A DNA stretch of 64,000 bases. Source: Ctena decussata. Taxonomy: Eukaryota > Mollusca > Bivalvia > Lucinida > Lucinidae. The notes beneath the pieces are model-generated. The model was not told the origin of the DNA and did no database searches. It saw nothing but the letters and a program-made list of their open reading frames with translations. This document shows positions 23,411-33,724 of the stretch, one piece after another. How positions within the stretch are numbered: position 1 is the stretch's first letter; every line of letters begins with the position of its first letter. Made by a program: the position numbers and the translations under genes. The stretch lies in NCBI GenBank assembly GCA_963989385.1, contig OZ022509.1, positions 75,290,667 to 75,354,666 of the forward strand. The letters are read 5' to 3'.

Positions 23411-23884
23411 TAACCAGAGCAGTATAGGTAATAAATAAATACATATATAAGTTTACCTTCTCCCCAGCGCCCGTTGTGAGAGTCATTTTCAGCATACATG
23501 TATTCGTCATACTGGATACGCTGTGATCAGTTGTTGATCTTGAGTCAATATTACTTTGCAGTTAGAAACTTTCCTGCCATGTCTGTCATGACCGGTGAGA
23601 TAGTTCATGACTGCAAAAAAAATTTTTTCTCCCCGGATGCCACGAAGAACTCTTGACGCTTGAGGAATTTCCCTCCCCAGCAATTGTTTTTCTGATCGCA
23701 GCTACCGCCGTCTTTTTGTTTAGGAACCTACTTGCTCCTGGACAATGCTTTGCGTGTCTTTCAAAGATGTGGCGACTGGGAAAAAAAAAAAAAAAAAAAG
23801 ATTATGCTTTGTATGAGCATCAACTTTAAAGAGTCCTTCCGTTCTTAAATGCAATTCCAAAATTTTACAACCAAAGGGAAAACC
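23411..23884 (-). repeat. Duplicated exon-like module M1 (minus strand)
   Basis: Near-duplicate of 26203-26672. On the minus strand an acceptor-like poly-T/CCCAG precedes RHIFERHAKHCPG...KTAVAAIRKTIAGEGNSS and, in this copy's frame, HELSHRS and a stop. Further down, a small candidate exon at 23520-23457 reads IQYDEYMYAENDSHNGRWGE and ends at a GTAAAC donor in phase 1, the phase needed by the membrane exon at 22734. It may be an exon pair with a decayed upstream part. Coding status is uncertain because frames break between the two parts. Confidence 0.5.
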
Positions 23885-25930
23885 AGAGGGCCAATGGCCC
23901 TATATCGCTCACCTGAGCACTGAGGCACTGAGGTTACAGCAACAAAACACCATGCACAACAGCAATAAAAAACACCATTTATGTAGAGGATAATATCACA
24001 AACATTTATGAAAAAAAATAAGCTTTATCCCCCATTAATGGCTTCTCAGAAGATCTTTGGGGAAAAAAAGTGAAAATTTGGCCTTTCAGCTGCAATGGCA
24101 ACCAATCAAAATCGGGTAATTGGGAAAAATTCATATGGCTGGTAGAGGACTACTCCAGGAACATTTCTGTGAATTTTTGTCAAAATATCTGCAGTAACAC
24201 AGAAATAAATAGCAAATGTCCACTTTCCTCATTATAAGTCTATGGAAACTTTAAGTTGCCATAGCAACAAATTCACATGGGCAATGATAATATAAAACAT
24301 ACTTTAGGTAGAGGTTAAAATTATTAATGTGTATGCTAAGTATCAGCTTCATCCCCCTCATGGCTTAACTTTTCCCATTATGAGTCAATGGAAACTATAA
24401 GTCGCCATAGCAACCAAAGTTCTTATGGGATTTGAAGAAAAAGAATAAAATTTATGTAGAAACTACTGTCATCAACATGTTTGCACAATATCAGCTTCAT
24501 CCCCTATATGGCTTCTGAGCAGAAGATTTTTTTTTTTTTTTTTTCGAAATTTACACTATATTTTGCCATGGCAACCAATCAAATTCAGCGATTTGGAGAA
24601 AATGCATATGAATCGTAGAGGACTACTCAAGAAAATTTCTGTAGAAAATTTTTTAAATAACTGCAGTTAGTGACCAGCAAAAATTGCCAATTTCCATTTT
24701 CCTCATTATAAGTCAAAGGAAACTCTTTGTTGCCATAGCAATCAAACTGCTGGAGCAATTGCCATGACAAACAATATTCTATAGAGGCTAGTACTAAGGT
24801 TCTTTCTGTAAAGTTTGAGCTTTATTGGGCCACACAGTTTCTGCGAAGATGATTTTTTAATATTTTTCTATTTTTAACCATTCGGTTGCAATGGCAACCA
24901 GCCAAATTGCGCAATTTGCATAAATTTAACATGGCTGGTTAAAGACCACTCAAGGTACATTTCTATGAGAGTTTTGTCAAAATATCTGCAGTGGCATAGC
25001 AATAAAATGCAAATTTTCCATTTTGCCATTATAAGTCAATGGCAACTTTCAGTTCCCATAGCAACCAAACTGCTAGAGCAATTGCCAAGAAAAACAGTAC
25101 TTTTATAGAAGCTAGTACTAAGATCCTTTCTGTGAAGTTTGAGCTTCATTGGTTGCATAGTTTCTGAGGAGATGATTTTTGAATATTTTTTCTATTTTTT
25201 AACCATTCGGTTGCCATGGCAACCAGCCAAATTGTGCAATTTACATAAAGTTCATGTGGTTGATAGAGGAATACTCAAGGAACATTTCTGTAAAATTTTT
25301 GTCAAAATATCTGCAGTGACATAGCAATAAATGCAAATTTTCCATTTTTCCCATACAAGTCAATGGCAACTTTCAGTTCCCATAGCAACCAAACTGCTAG
25401 AGCAATTGCCAAGAAAAACAGTACTTTTATAGAAGCTAGTACTAAGATCCTTTCTGTGAAGTTTGAGCCTTATTGGTTGCATAGTTTCTGAGGAGATGAT
25501 TTTTGAATATTTTTTCTGTTTTTTAGCCATTCGGTTGCCATGGCAACCAGCCAAATTGTGCAATTTACATAAAGTTCATGTGGTTGATAGAGGAATACTC
25601 AAGGAACATTTCTGTAAAAGTTTTGTCAAAATATCTGCAGTGACATAGCAATAAATGCAAATTTTCAATTTTTCCCATACAAGTCAATGGAAACTTTAAG
25701 TTGCCATAGCAACCAAAGTTCTGAAGCGATTTGGATAAAAAACAGTATTATTGGTTCCCCCTGCCTATAGATGCTATATATGAAATTTGGTAACAATGGG
25801 CCTTGTAGTTTCAGAGGAGATGTCGTTTGAAAATATTGACGGACGGACGACGGACGGACGGACGACGGACGGACGACGGATGCCTGCCTTTACTATAAGC
25901 TCACCTGTGAGCCTTCGGCTCAGGTGAGCT
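23885..25930. mobile_element. GCTCACCTGAGC-ended element with internal 324-bp minisatellite
   Basis: Begins CCAGAGGGCCAATGGCCC...CGCTCACCTGAGCA and ends in a perfect hairpin (AGCTCACCTG...CAGGTGAGCT around GAGCCTTCGGCTC). The interior is a degenerate tandem array. Units of about 324 bp are clearest at 25139 and 25463, with recurring TTGCCATGGCAACCA and AAAATATCTGCAGT blocks; earlier units are more diverged. Next to the hairpin lies a GACGGACGGAC microsatellite (25840-25880). The duplicate locus at 26672 is an empty site. No transposase. Confidence 0.8.
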
Positions 25931-26093
25931 AAAAATCACAGTAACCTACTTTCTTCATAAATTTCATTGCTTGTCTTGTATGTTCCGTGCCTCTAAAGGT
26001 CACATGTGGGTTTGCTTATATTTAAATCGGGCCGCTTTTTATTTAGATGTTCACGTGCGAAAAAAAAGATGGCCGTTACTTATTTTTAGCTCA
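25931..26093. repeat. Third, diverged copy of the 183-bp unit
   Basis: AATCACAGTAACCTACTTT ... AGATGGCCGTTACTT matches the tandem units at 26671-27036. It was separated from module M1 by the element at 23885. Confidence 0.75.
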
Positions 26094-26202
26094 ACTGAGC
26101 CGAAGGCATATATAGTATAGGCTTTGTCCGTTGTCCGTCGTACGTTCACACTTTTAAGTATTAATATCTGCTAAAGTAGCCGGCCAATCTTGATCAACAT
26201 TT
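26093..26202. mobile_element. Truncated end of a GCTCAACTGAGC-type element
   Basis: TTTTTAGCTCAACTGAGCC, then GGCTTTGTCCGTTGTCCGTC and a short phrase; breaks off at the start of module M2. Only the hairpin-side end is present. Confidence 0.55.
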
Positions 26203-26670
26203 AAACCAAAGCAGTATAGGTAATAAATAAATACATAAATAAGTTTACCTTCTCCCCAGGGCCCGTTGTGAGAGTCATTTTCAGCATGCATGTATTCATC
26301 ATACTGGATACACTGTGATCAGTTGTTGATCTTGAGTCAATATTACTTTGCAGCCAAAAACTTTCCTGCCATGTGTGTCATGACCGGTGGGAAAGTTCAT
26401 GATTGCAAAAAATATATTTCTCCCCGGATGCCACGAAGAACTCTTGACGTTTGAGGAATTTCCCTCCCCAGCAATTGTTTTTCTGATCGCAGCTACCGCC
26501 GTCTTTTTGTTTAGGAACTTACTTGGCCCTGGACAATGCTTTACGTGTCTTTCAAAGATGTGGCGTCTGCAAAAAAAAAAATAAAAAAATATTATGCTTT
26601 GTATGATCATCAACTTTAAAGAGTCCTTCCGTTCTTAAATGCAATTCCAAAATTTTACAACCAAAGGGAA
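26203..26670 (-). repeat. Duplicated exon-like module M2 (minus strand)
   Basis: Second copy of M1. One frame stays open for about 95 codons after a TTTTTTTTTGCAG acceptor: RHIFERHVKHCPGPS, KTAVAAIRKTIAGEGNSS, SSWHPGRNIFF, HDTHGRKVFGCKV, to a stop near 26300. A one-base length difference from M1 in an A/T run shifts frame between the copies. The downstream QYDEYMHAENDSHNGPWGE with a GTAAAC donor is kept. Possibly exons of the same minus-strand gene, or pseudo-exons. Confidence 0.5.
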
Positions 26671-27036
26671 AAAAATCACAAAAACCTACATAAATTTCAT
26701 TGCTTGTCTTATATGTTCCATGCCTCTAAAGGTCGCATGTGGGTTTGCTTATATTTTAAATCGGGCCGCTTTTTATTTAGATGTTCATGTGCGAACAAAA
26801 GATGGCCGTTGATTTTTTTTCAGCACCAGTTTCTCTTCAAACGCAATCGGCAGCAAAATCACAAAAACCTACATAAATTTCATTGCTTGTCTTATATGTT
26901 CCATGCCTCTAAAGGTCGCCTGTGGGTTTGCTTATATTTTAAATCGGGCCGCTTTTTATTTAGATGTTCATGTGCGAACAAAAGATGGCCGTTGATTTTT
27001 TTTCAGCACCAGTTTCTCTTCAAACGCAATCGGCCG
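26671..27036 (+). repeat. Tandem pair of 183-bp units
   Basis: Two nearly identical units (26671-26853 and 26854-27036) from AAATCACAAAAACCTAC to CTCTTCAAACGCAATCGG. Their near identity implies recent duplication. Confidence 0.85.
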
Positions 27037-27280
27037 TGTCGATTAACGGTTTGCAAGGTGATAATTTTAATTGCCAAATACTTTACCTATTCACACGTAC
27101 CTTGTTAGCTTCACTTAAAAGGCGAGTTATTAGTAGTATAGATGTGCCTTTAGCCTCAACCCTGTCAGCTCCACGACACTTGTGTCAACATGGATGACGT
27201 AATGACGGATCAGGTGTCACCTGGAGGCCATCGACTTTTGACGTAATTACGGATCACATGTTTCTACGCCAAAGTCTGGG

Positions 27281-27553
27281 AATGGTCGGGTGATGTGATG
27301 GTGCTGCGTGTAACTTCCAGTGTCGGGGTTGGTGGGGTGGTGCGAGGGTGCAGAGTATAACTTTCAGTGCCGGGGCGTCCTTCTGATTTGGATAATAGTA
27401 AGGTAAGGGCCTACTGAGATTGCAGTAGGTGCGGGTGGGGTTGTTTGGACATTTTTTTCTCTCGTCTTACATTTTTCTTCTTTCTCCCTTTGGGAGACGA
27501 CCTGATATAGACTGAAATACTGTCTCAAAGGGCCGTTAAATCCAAAACAACCA
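27281..27553 (+). repeat. Family R repeat, copy 7
   Basis: Full length, with the head block duplicated (two GTGATGGTGCTGCG-like starts within 60 bp). Confidence 0.7.
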
Positions 27554-27555
27554 AA

Positions 27556-27728
27556 TCCAGTGTAGGGGAATCCTACTGATTGGATAATAATAGGGCTAGG
27601 GTGTACCGTGTTTGCAGTAGGTGCGGGTTGGGAGGTTTGGGCATTTTTTCTCCCTCACTCTGGGAGACGGACCGATGTAGACAGAAAAACTCTCAAAGGT
27701 TAAACCCATAACAATCACTCAATCAGCT
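27556..27728 (+). repeat. Family R repeat, copy 8 (head-to-tail with copy 7)
   Basis: Diverged copy directly following copy 7, ending ACAATCACTCAATC. Confidence 0.6.
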
Positions 27729-27789
27729 AAACCTAACTAATAAAAGTCTTGTGAGCCGTTAAAGTAGCAACGAGAAATGAAACATTTTA

Positions 27790-28050
27790 TTCACGGTAAA
27801 AATTGCCGTAGATTTTACGGTGGAATACCTGGTAGTCATCTGAGAGTAAAATAAGACATGCATTGTTTTGGTCATATAGCCCCTTCAATATGATAAAGAT
27901 GTTTTCGAGAGTGGTCAGTTAAGACAACTCTACCATATTGCAAAAACGTATTCTACAAGCAAACGCCCGTAAAAATAAAGGAAAAGGAACGGCGGCTGGG
28001 TGCCAGGTATTCTACCGTAGAGAATCTACGGATCTTTTTTACAGTGTAGG
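27790..28050. mobile_element. MITE with ~60-bp inverted ends
   Basis: The left arm GGTAAAAATTGCCGTAGAT...GGAATACCTGGTA is mirrored by TACCAGG-like...TTCTACCGTAGAGAATC at 27990-28049. No coding capacity. Confidence 0.7.
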
Positions 28051-28269
28051 TAATAGATCTTTAGAACCTTAAAAATCTACACTTTCTCAAATAGTTCTTT
28101 CTGTATAAAACAACAACCAACTGATAAAGTAAATATTTTATTTGCAATGTCACATATGTCGTTACCCTACAATGTGATAAGTCTTTCGATGTCTTGTTTC
28201 TATTATATTTACTCCTTTGGCGCTAACAGCGAAGTTGTAATGGGGTATGATATCCAGTTCCTCAATGTG

Positions 28270-28537
28270 AATGGATATCAACCCCATCAAAAACACAAAA
28301 GTCTGAGACCATGCGGGCCCATGCATGGGAGAGTTCGTGTAAAAGAGTCCCTGTATATTCCATTTCAGTAACACCAAATGTGGACACAATAATTGTGTGT
28401 GCACCGCCTTCATCATATTTGGTGTAACCATATACTGTTTTATCCTCTACAGTGAGTCTATAGTCTCTGACTATGATGTCCAAAAAATTGAAAGCCACCT
28501 TTCTTTCATATAACGTCGCCACCAAAAATCCAAGGAT
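28270..28537 (-). CDS. Host exon with HELSH (HExxH-type) motif
   Basis: Candidate internal or terminal exon on the minus strand. The acceptor CATTTTTTCTTTTTAG ends at 28538. The exon begins in phase 0 with ILGFLVATLYERKVAFNF, continues through DIIVRDYRLTVEDKTVYGY and THTIIVSTFG-like strands, and reaches TGTLLHELSHAWARMV, whose HELSH fits the zinc-binding HExxH of metallopeptidases (His, Glu, His). It stops at about 28263 unless it splices out earlier. The preceding exon at 29573-29751 can end in phase 0 with LTKE, which joins in frame. A membrane-anchored protease is a reasonable guess with the membrane exon at 22466, but HExxH alone is weak evidence. Confidence 0.6.
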
Positions 28538-28976
28538 CTAAAAAGAAAAAATGTAGGCTATGTTTTAACTACGTCAATTATCAGGTGTGTGCCACTCAGT
28601 TATTTAGACTTCATATACCTCAGATAAATAACAGTAAAAATACTTTTTTTGTGAGGGAAATGGGAAATTTTTCAGTCATGGTAAAGTTTCCATAGTCCTA
28701 TCAGTGTTAAAACGCCTAAAACTCAAATCATGGAAAAAAGCTGTTCAATCGTCACCGTTGGTAAGAAAATGTGAGTTGATGTGCATATATGGAGTCATTT
28801 AACTGGCAAAAAGTACAGAAAACAAGTTTTAAAAAAATAAAAATTGCTCCACAAAATACAATCTCTTGTCCTGATTTTTTTTCTTATGAACATAGTTGGG
28901 ATAGTGACTTGGGATCCACGTCTGTACATTGTATTTTTAGCATTTTATTCAACATATGAAATCTAACCAAAGTGAA

Positions 28977-29244
28977 GCCGGACCGGGTAGCGCAATCGGT
29001 AGGGCACCTGACTCGTAAGTCAGAGGTCCTGGGTTCGAATCCCGGTCTGGCCACATACTTTCGTTTCTCCTTCCGCTGATTCAAGAAGGGCAGTTGTCAG
29101 TTACTGGCGAAAGTATGTGCACTTAGTACTGGTTAACCGCTTAGGAGGTCTAAGCCTGCCCAGGAATAGTGTGGTTAGGTTAACTGACCGTCCCGACATG
29201 ACCTTAGTTGTTTACCGTGGACGTTAAGCATCAAATCAACCAAC
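28977..29244 (+). mobile_element. tRNA-derived SINE (Thr-like head), copy 3
   Basis: Plus-strand copy with intact A- and B-box regions. The imperfect duplication CTAACCAAAGTGAA / CTAACTAAAGTAAA (28963-28976 and 29245-29258) has two mismatches, so this copy is older than the others. It lies between two candidate exons, that is, in a presumed intron, in the opposite orientation to the gene. Confidence 0.9.
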
Positions 29245-29572
29245 CTAACTAAAGTAAATCTGCCAACTAAAATGTCCCAAATCATTTTTTTATGTGAAAT
29301 TCAAGGAATTTTTGTGTGAAATTCAAGGAAGTTTTATGTACAATGACGAAACTGTAGTGAGAAGCTTACAGTGATATCTCGTGATAAAATTTTTCATGCT
29401 CATAGAGCAATAAAGCCTGTATATTTTGTCTTGATACACATTTCATTTTCAAAAATACGCGAAGAAAGGTTAAGTTTGTTCTGAACTATGACTGTTCAAT
29501 CCAAAAGGGAAAGATGTTTTTTCTTCAACCAAATGGCAATAAAACTAGAAAATGATGTTAACCTGTACCTAC

Positions 29573-29751
29573 TTCTTTAGTTAAGAAAACGGCCCTTTCT
29601 GTTGTAATAGGTTCCGATGCCCTCCTTCTGGTTCGATTAGCTCCCTCACCACAAATAGTAACACTAGCGAAGGCTTTTGCTGCTAAATGTCTTTTATTCC
29701 ACACAGTGGTGACTTCTTCATGTCCGTCAGACATCTGGACTCTGGCATTAC
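29573..29751 (-). CDS. Host exon of unknown function
   Basis: Minus-strand open stretch after the acceptor TTTCATTGCTCAATTATTATAG. It enters in phase 1 and encodes NARVQMSDGHEEVTTVWNKR, HLAAKAFASVTICGEGANR, TRRRASEPITTERAVFLTKE, then GTAGGT or GTACAG as donor. Composition is protein-like, without simple repeats. No domain recognised. The exon-intron phase fits joining to 28537. Confidence 0.55.
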
Positions 29752-30052
29752 CTATAATAATTGAGCAATGAAATAATTCTCTGTACGTAAACACCATTTG
29801 AATTAATGATAATTTTTACTGTAAGCAGTATAAACTTGAAAATCACCATAAAAATAGTCTATAGCACGCGCAAATCTCGTTTGGTTATAATACGCGTATT
29901 TGGTTTTTTTTCACAATACGGTTAGATCAAAATACTTTTCTTCGTGGTAGAATAAATTTTATTCAACATTTACTTTTTGAGATTTGAGACCTATACAACA
30001 CTATTTTGCAGTTGCCACCAATGTGCGCTTAAAGGGCCCTTAAGGTCTAAAG

Positions 30053-30363
30053 TAGGCTCCATGCGAACATCAAAGACTCAAAACGGACTGGGCAGACTAA
30101 TCAGACTGAGCGGATGCCTAGGCTGATCTGAGTCGTCGCTGGGCGCACATGCTACGTTGTTGCCTGGGCAGCCTCCCAGTCTGATCGATGTCTTCGATGT
30201 GCGCTTAAAGGGCACTTAAGGGTCTTAAGTAGGCTCCATGCGAAGATCAAAGACTCAAAACAGACTGGGCAGACTAATCAGACTGAGCGGATGCCTAGAC
30301 TGATCTGAGTCGTCGCTGGGCGCACATGCTACGTTGTTGCTTTGTCGTGCCGCGGTTCAATTA
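30053..30363. mobile_element. Family P MITE, right half in tandem duplicate
   Basis: The segment AGTAGGCTCCATGCGAA...CGTCGCTGGGCGCACATG occurs twice (30053-30165 and 30227-30340). Only the second ends in the full TTTGTCGTGCCGCGG terminus. Confidence 0.65.
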
Positions 30364-30397
30364 TAATCACCTTTCATAGGCAATTATAACCGAACGC

Positions 30398-30543
30398 CTA
30401 GATTCACACCTAACTAATCAGAATTGTAATTTTAAAGACAATTATTCCATACTATATAGAAAACACCCCCAGATTCACACCTAACTAATCAGAATTGTCA
30501 TTTTAAAGACATTTATTCCATACTATATAGAAAACACCCCCAG
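30398..30543. repeat. Tandem pair of ~70-bp units
   Basis: AGATTCACACCTAACTAATC through TATAGAAAACACCCCC occurs twice in succession with two or three differences. Confidence 0.8.
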
Positions 30544-30593
30544 TGTTTGTTTTATGACCCTGTTATGTAATTACCTACAAGAATATTTGTCTT

Positions 30594-30740
30594 CAACCGG
30601 CAGGGGCGATGCAATGGTGCTGCTTGTAACTTCCAGTGCCGGGGCGTCCTACTAATTTAGTCAACAGTAGGGCAAGGGCCTACTATGCTTGGAGTAGGTG
30701 CGGGTGGGGTTGTTGGGACATTTTTCTCTCGTCTATCATC
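30594..30740 (+). repeat. Family R repeat, copy 9 (3'-truncated)
   Basis: Head and core are present; it ends after TTTTTCTCTCGTCTATCAT without the hairpin block. Confidence 0.7.
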
Positions 30741-31392
30741 ACACCGTACATTCGACCTTTAACATTTTGGTAGAATCCGGTCGGGTACGGAAAATACAGA
30801 TGTTTACCGAGGCACGTGCCTTTTCGCGGGTGAGTTATTTTCTTTATTTTTTCTACTTTATGCATGTATTTTGTGGCAGATAGATAGTTGTCGTTTTTGT
30901 ATGTAATCATGTATATATTTGCATGCCATCGTTCTCGTTTTTTTCTGCGTTACTGACGAGAAATTTCACAAGAATATGAAAAGGATGGATTTTGCCATCG
31001 AATTTTGTCTTTGTAATCTTCGTTTCTCCTAGAAGTAAATAATTTATAAAAATATTTTGATGTTTTTTGGTAGCCAGATATCTAAAGCAAATATAAATTC
31101 ATAAGTAACTTCACGTTGATTGATAACACATGAGCAAAAGCGGCGTCTTTCATACCATATGGAATTTTCACGTATACGGGTCATGGCAGTCGCTTTCTAC
31201 GGAAGAAAACGGACGGATGAAATACATTTCGATACGGGGTATAGCAGTCATATTGAAGTAAAACGTTTTGCAGTGTTGGCCGCAGGTGTTGCACAGTTCG
31301 CTACTATTTCTGTAGTGTACTTGTTTTCTTCAACATTTTGAATTGATAAAGCACTATTTTATGTCATAGCACATCTTCGCAAGCCAAGGATG
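30741..31392. other. No feature recognised
   Basis: AT-rich stretch; the open frame at 31120-31341 has no recognisable motif. Confidence 0.4.
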
Positions 31393-31553
31393 CCTTAATA
31401 AGCCTCGTTCACACGGGCAAAATTCCTGTGACCAAGTAGGTTTGTCAGAGAAAAATGTGCTCGTGTGAATGAAAAAAATATGCCAATTTAAACTTTCTTT
31501 GTTAAAGTTTCTGTGACAAAGAAACTTTGATCGTGTGAATGAGGCTTTACGTA
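31393..31553. mobile_element. Small MITE with AAGCCTCGTTCACACG ends
   Basis: The left end AAGCCTCGTTCACACG is mirrored by CGTGTGAATGAGGCTTT. About 155 bp, non-coding. Confidence 0.65.
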
Positions 31554-31827
31554 CCCTTGGCCAAAGGCATATTCGTAAATCGAATTTCCCACTGCGCCAT
31601 TTCTTGGGTGCGAACAACATCCATCACAGCCAATCAAATTATCCGTTACAAAATATTTTCCGCATAATAGGCGCTTTGTCAATAGAAAATATCGTGATAG
31701 ACGGACACTCGGCGCCAGATGTGTGCAACTATAGTTACGCACCGCTGAGCCATTTGGGGAACGTCGTTACGAGAATTGAAACAGAACAGAACAGAAAACA
31801 TCGTGGATACCGTTAACAGTTACTAAA

Positions 31828-31880
31828 CAGGACGGCTCGATAGAGCTGTTAAACCCAAAACAACCAATCAACAACCAAAC
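31828..31880 (+). repeat. Family R repeat, 3' fragment
   Basis: Only GACGGCTCGATAGAG...GTTAAACCCAAAACAACC and the CAATCAAC tail remain. Confidence 0.55.
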
Positions 31881-32408
31881 AGGAGTAGACGGTCAAGATT
31901 AACCAGTTCATCAGTGTTTTTGAACGATCATGCGAAGTTGTGCAAAAACTGTGTTTTGAAACAGATCTTCTTATCTAAAACTAACACGCCGGGGGAGCAA
32001 TTCGCTGCAGCCAAAGGGCGGCGCTGTGGGCAATCTGATTAGCGAATAGGTCGTCGGCAAATTGTAAGGGACAAAGTGGACTTAGTACCCCTGGCTAGCA
32101 AAAATGATCATAGCGGAGTTTTCCTGTATATATCAAGAGAAATTTGTTGTTGATGACGCGTTTAGGTATCGCATCACTGGTTGGTATCAGCAATGATCAT
32201 TTTATACCCCCTTCGAAAGATGGGTCATATAATGTCGTGGCGATATCCCTCCGTCTAGTTGTAGTTCGTCCGTCTGTCACTTTAACTTTCATGTCCGCTC
32301 CACGTCTCCTTGATTATTGCTAGGATTTTTGTAAACTCAAGATTACCCTCCTGCCAAGAGCTTTAGCGAGACCCAGTATAGACCTTGCACGTTGCAGGGT
32401 ATTTCATC

Positions 32409-32575
32409 GGCCCAGTTTGATCAGAGTGTTCGCTGTCCGCCCGGAGCTAGCCGAGACCCTAAGCTACCCTTTCAGTGCAGAGTGAAGACTCTGATCATAC
32501 TGGGAAGATGCCATGGCTGATCTGAGTCTACGCTAGAGGCACATACCACTTTGTTGGTATTCCGTCTTTAGGAGC
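32409..32575. mobile_element. Family P MITE, diverged
   Basis: Keeps GATCAGAGTGTTCGCTGTCCG, the CTAAGCTACC centre and GCTGATCTGAGTCTACGC, but the terminal GCCGCGACA motif is lost on both sides. Confidence 0.6.
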
Positions 32576-32586
32576 GTTGAACTAAT

Positions 32587-32694
32587 CCCGCAGGCACAGA
32601 ACGTCGAACTGGCGTCGTATTTACTTTGACGAGACATTTTGACGTCGCATCGACGTCAGTTCGACGTCATTTCGACATCCTGAGCCCGCTGGGA
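32587..32694. mobile_element. MITE with C(C/A)GCAGGC ends, copy 1
   Basis: CCCGCAGGCACAGAACG ... GAGCCCGCTGGG. The interior is rich in GACGTC/TCGACGT palindromes, as in the copies at 33281 and 46163. Confidence 0.65.
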
Positions 32695-32714
32695 AGGCTT
32701 ATGTATAGTCCAAC

Positions 32715-33175
32715 AATTGCCTTTTATCTTGGATTTGAGCTGCAATGTTAACTGTCATCTGCCGTCATCTCAGTGCGCACGTACTAAATTTGTATAGTCT
32801 TATAATAACATTTGAGAGAATTCCACCTTCTAGCACCTCAAACACACCTGGTTAAGTTTGTTTTCAAGGATGTTACGAAACGAAAAAGAGCTGAACATTA
32901 TGAAACGTAAAAATCATAGTTACCAAACGACGCGATCTTCAGGTCGTTTGGTAACTATGACTTCTTCGTTTCGTAACAGCTCTTTTTTCGTATCGTAACA
33001 GCCCTTGTATATACATAGTTAACCAGGGGTGTGAAAGGTACGCGACTCGATAGGTTACCTTTCACATACTACAAGGTGGATTCGGCGATCTCTTGATCTT
33101 TCAACGGTTATTGTAAGACTTAGTGCGAGCGCACTGAGATGATGGCAGATGAAAATTAACATTGCATATTTTATT
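32715..33175. repeat. Long palindrome (~225-bp arms)
   Basis: The left arm CAATGTTAACTGTCATCTGC...ATCTCAGTGCGC is mirrored by GCGCACTGAGATGATGG...AACATTG. The centre at about 32942 joins GGTAACTATGA arms (CATAGTTACCAAACGAC / GTCGTTTGGTAACTATG). It lies between two CAGCAGGC-type MITEs. Confidence 0.75.
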
Positions 33176-33280
33176 TTTGTGTCGAGACCGAATATAGGCG
33201 TTTAGTACAACAAATAAAGCTAACGCTCATAGTGCCAGGAATTTACGTCGTGCTTAGTCTTTTCTTCTATTTCCACGTGT

Positions 33281-33390
33281 CCAGCAGGCAGGCACATGAC
33301 GTCTTAACTACGTCAAGCTGACGTCGATACGACGTAATAACGTCGCATCCACGTCTGTAGGCGCCTTTTCGGCGTTTTGTGCCTGCTGGG
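33281..33390. mobile_element. MITE with CCAGCAGGCA ends, copy 2
   Basis: CCAGCAGGCA at 33281-33290 is mirrored by TGCCTGCTGG at 33380-33389, with GACGTC-rich arms inside. Confidence 0.8.
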
Positions 33391-33545
33391 TGATATATAA
33401 CAAAGTTAAAACTGACTCCTACTATGTACTAATCAACTGACTGATTTAAAGAATCATTTAAACTAATAAGTATGAAATGATAATGAATGAATGAATATTG
33501 TATTTTCCTCAAAATTACAAAAACCAACTCCTGTTAGAAAACTTA

Positions 33546-33650
33546 CCCAGCAGGCACACAACATCATTCACTCAAAATTAATCATCGTTGAGTCAATGTC
33601 ATTCAAATCAACGTTGATTCTATGTTGATTCAACGTTGTGTGCCCAGTGC
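33546..33650. mobile_element. MITE with CCAGCAGGCA end, copy 3 (AACGTTGATTC type)
   Basis: Starts CCCAGCAGGCACACAAC and ends GTTGTGTGCCCAGTGC. Arms are built of TCAACGTTGA-like palindromes; the fragment at 3710-3762 is of this type. Confidence 0.7.
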
Positions 33651-33724
33651 ATTGGTTGGTAAATGGTTGTAAATAACCTAAACTGGCTATATGCAAAACA
33701 CCGGAGACGTTCAATCTGATGAGT

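Noticed and set aside
23885..25930. Definite Helitron
   Set aside because: A terminal hairpin and a possible CTAA end are suggestive, but insertion is within an A-run, the 5' end is not TC, and two extra A could be a duplication. Left as an element of unknown class.
28977..29050. Possible functional tRNA-Thr gene
   Set aside because: The same head occurs in four dispersed copies with a common 3' body and target duplications, and the anticodon arm is irregular. It is a SINE head.
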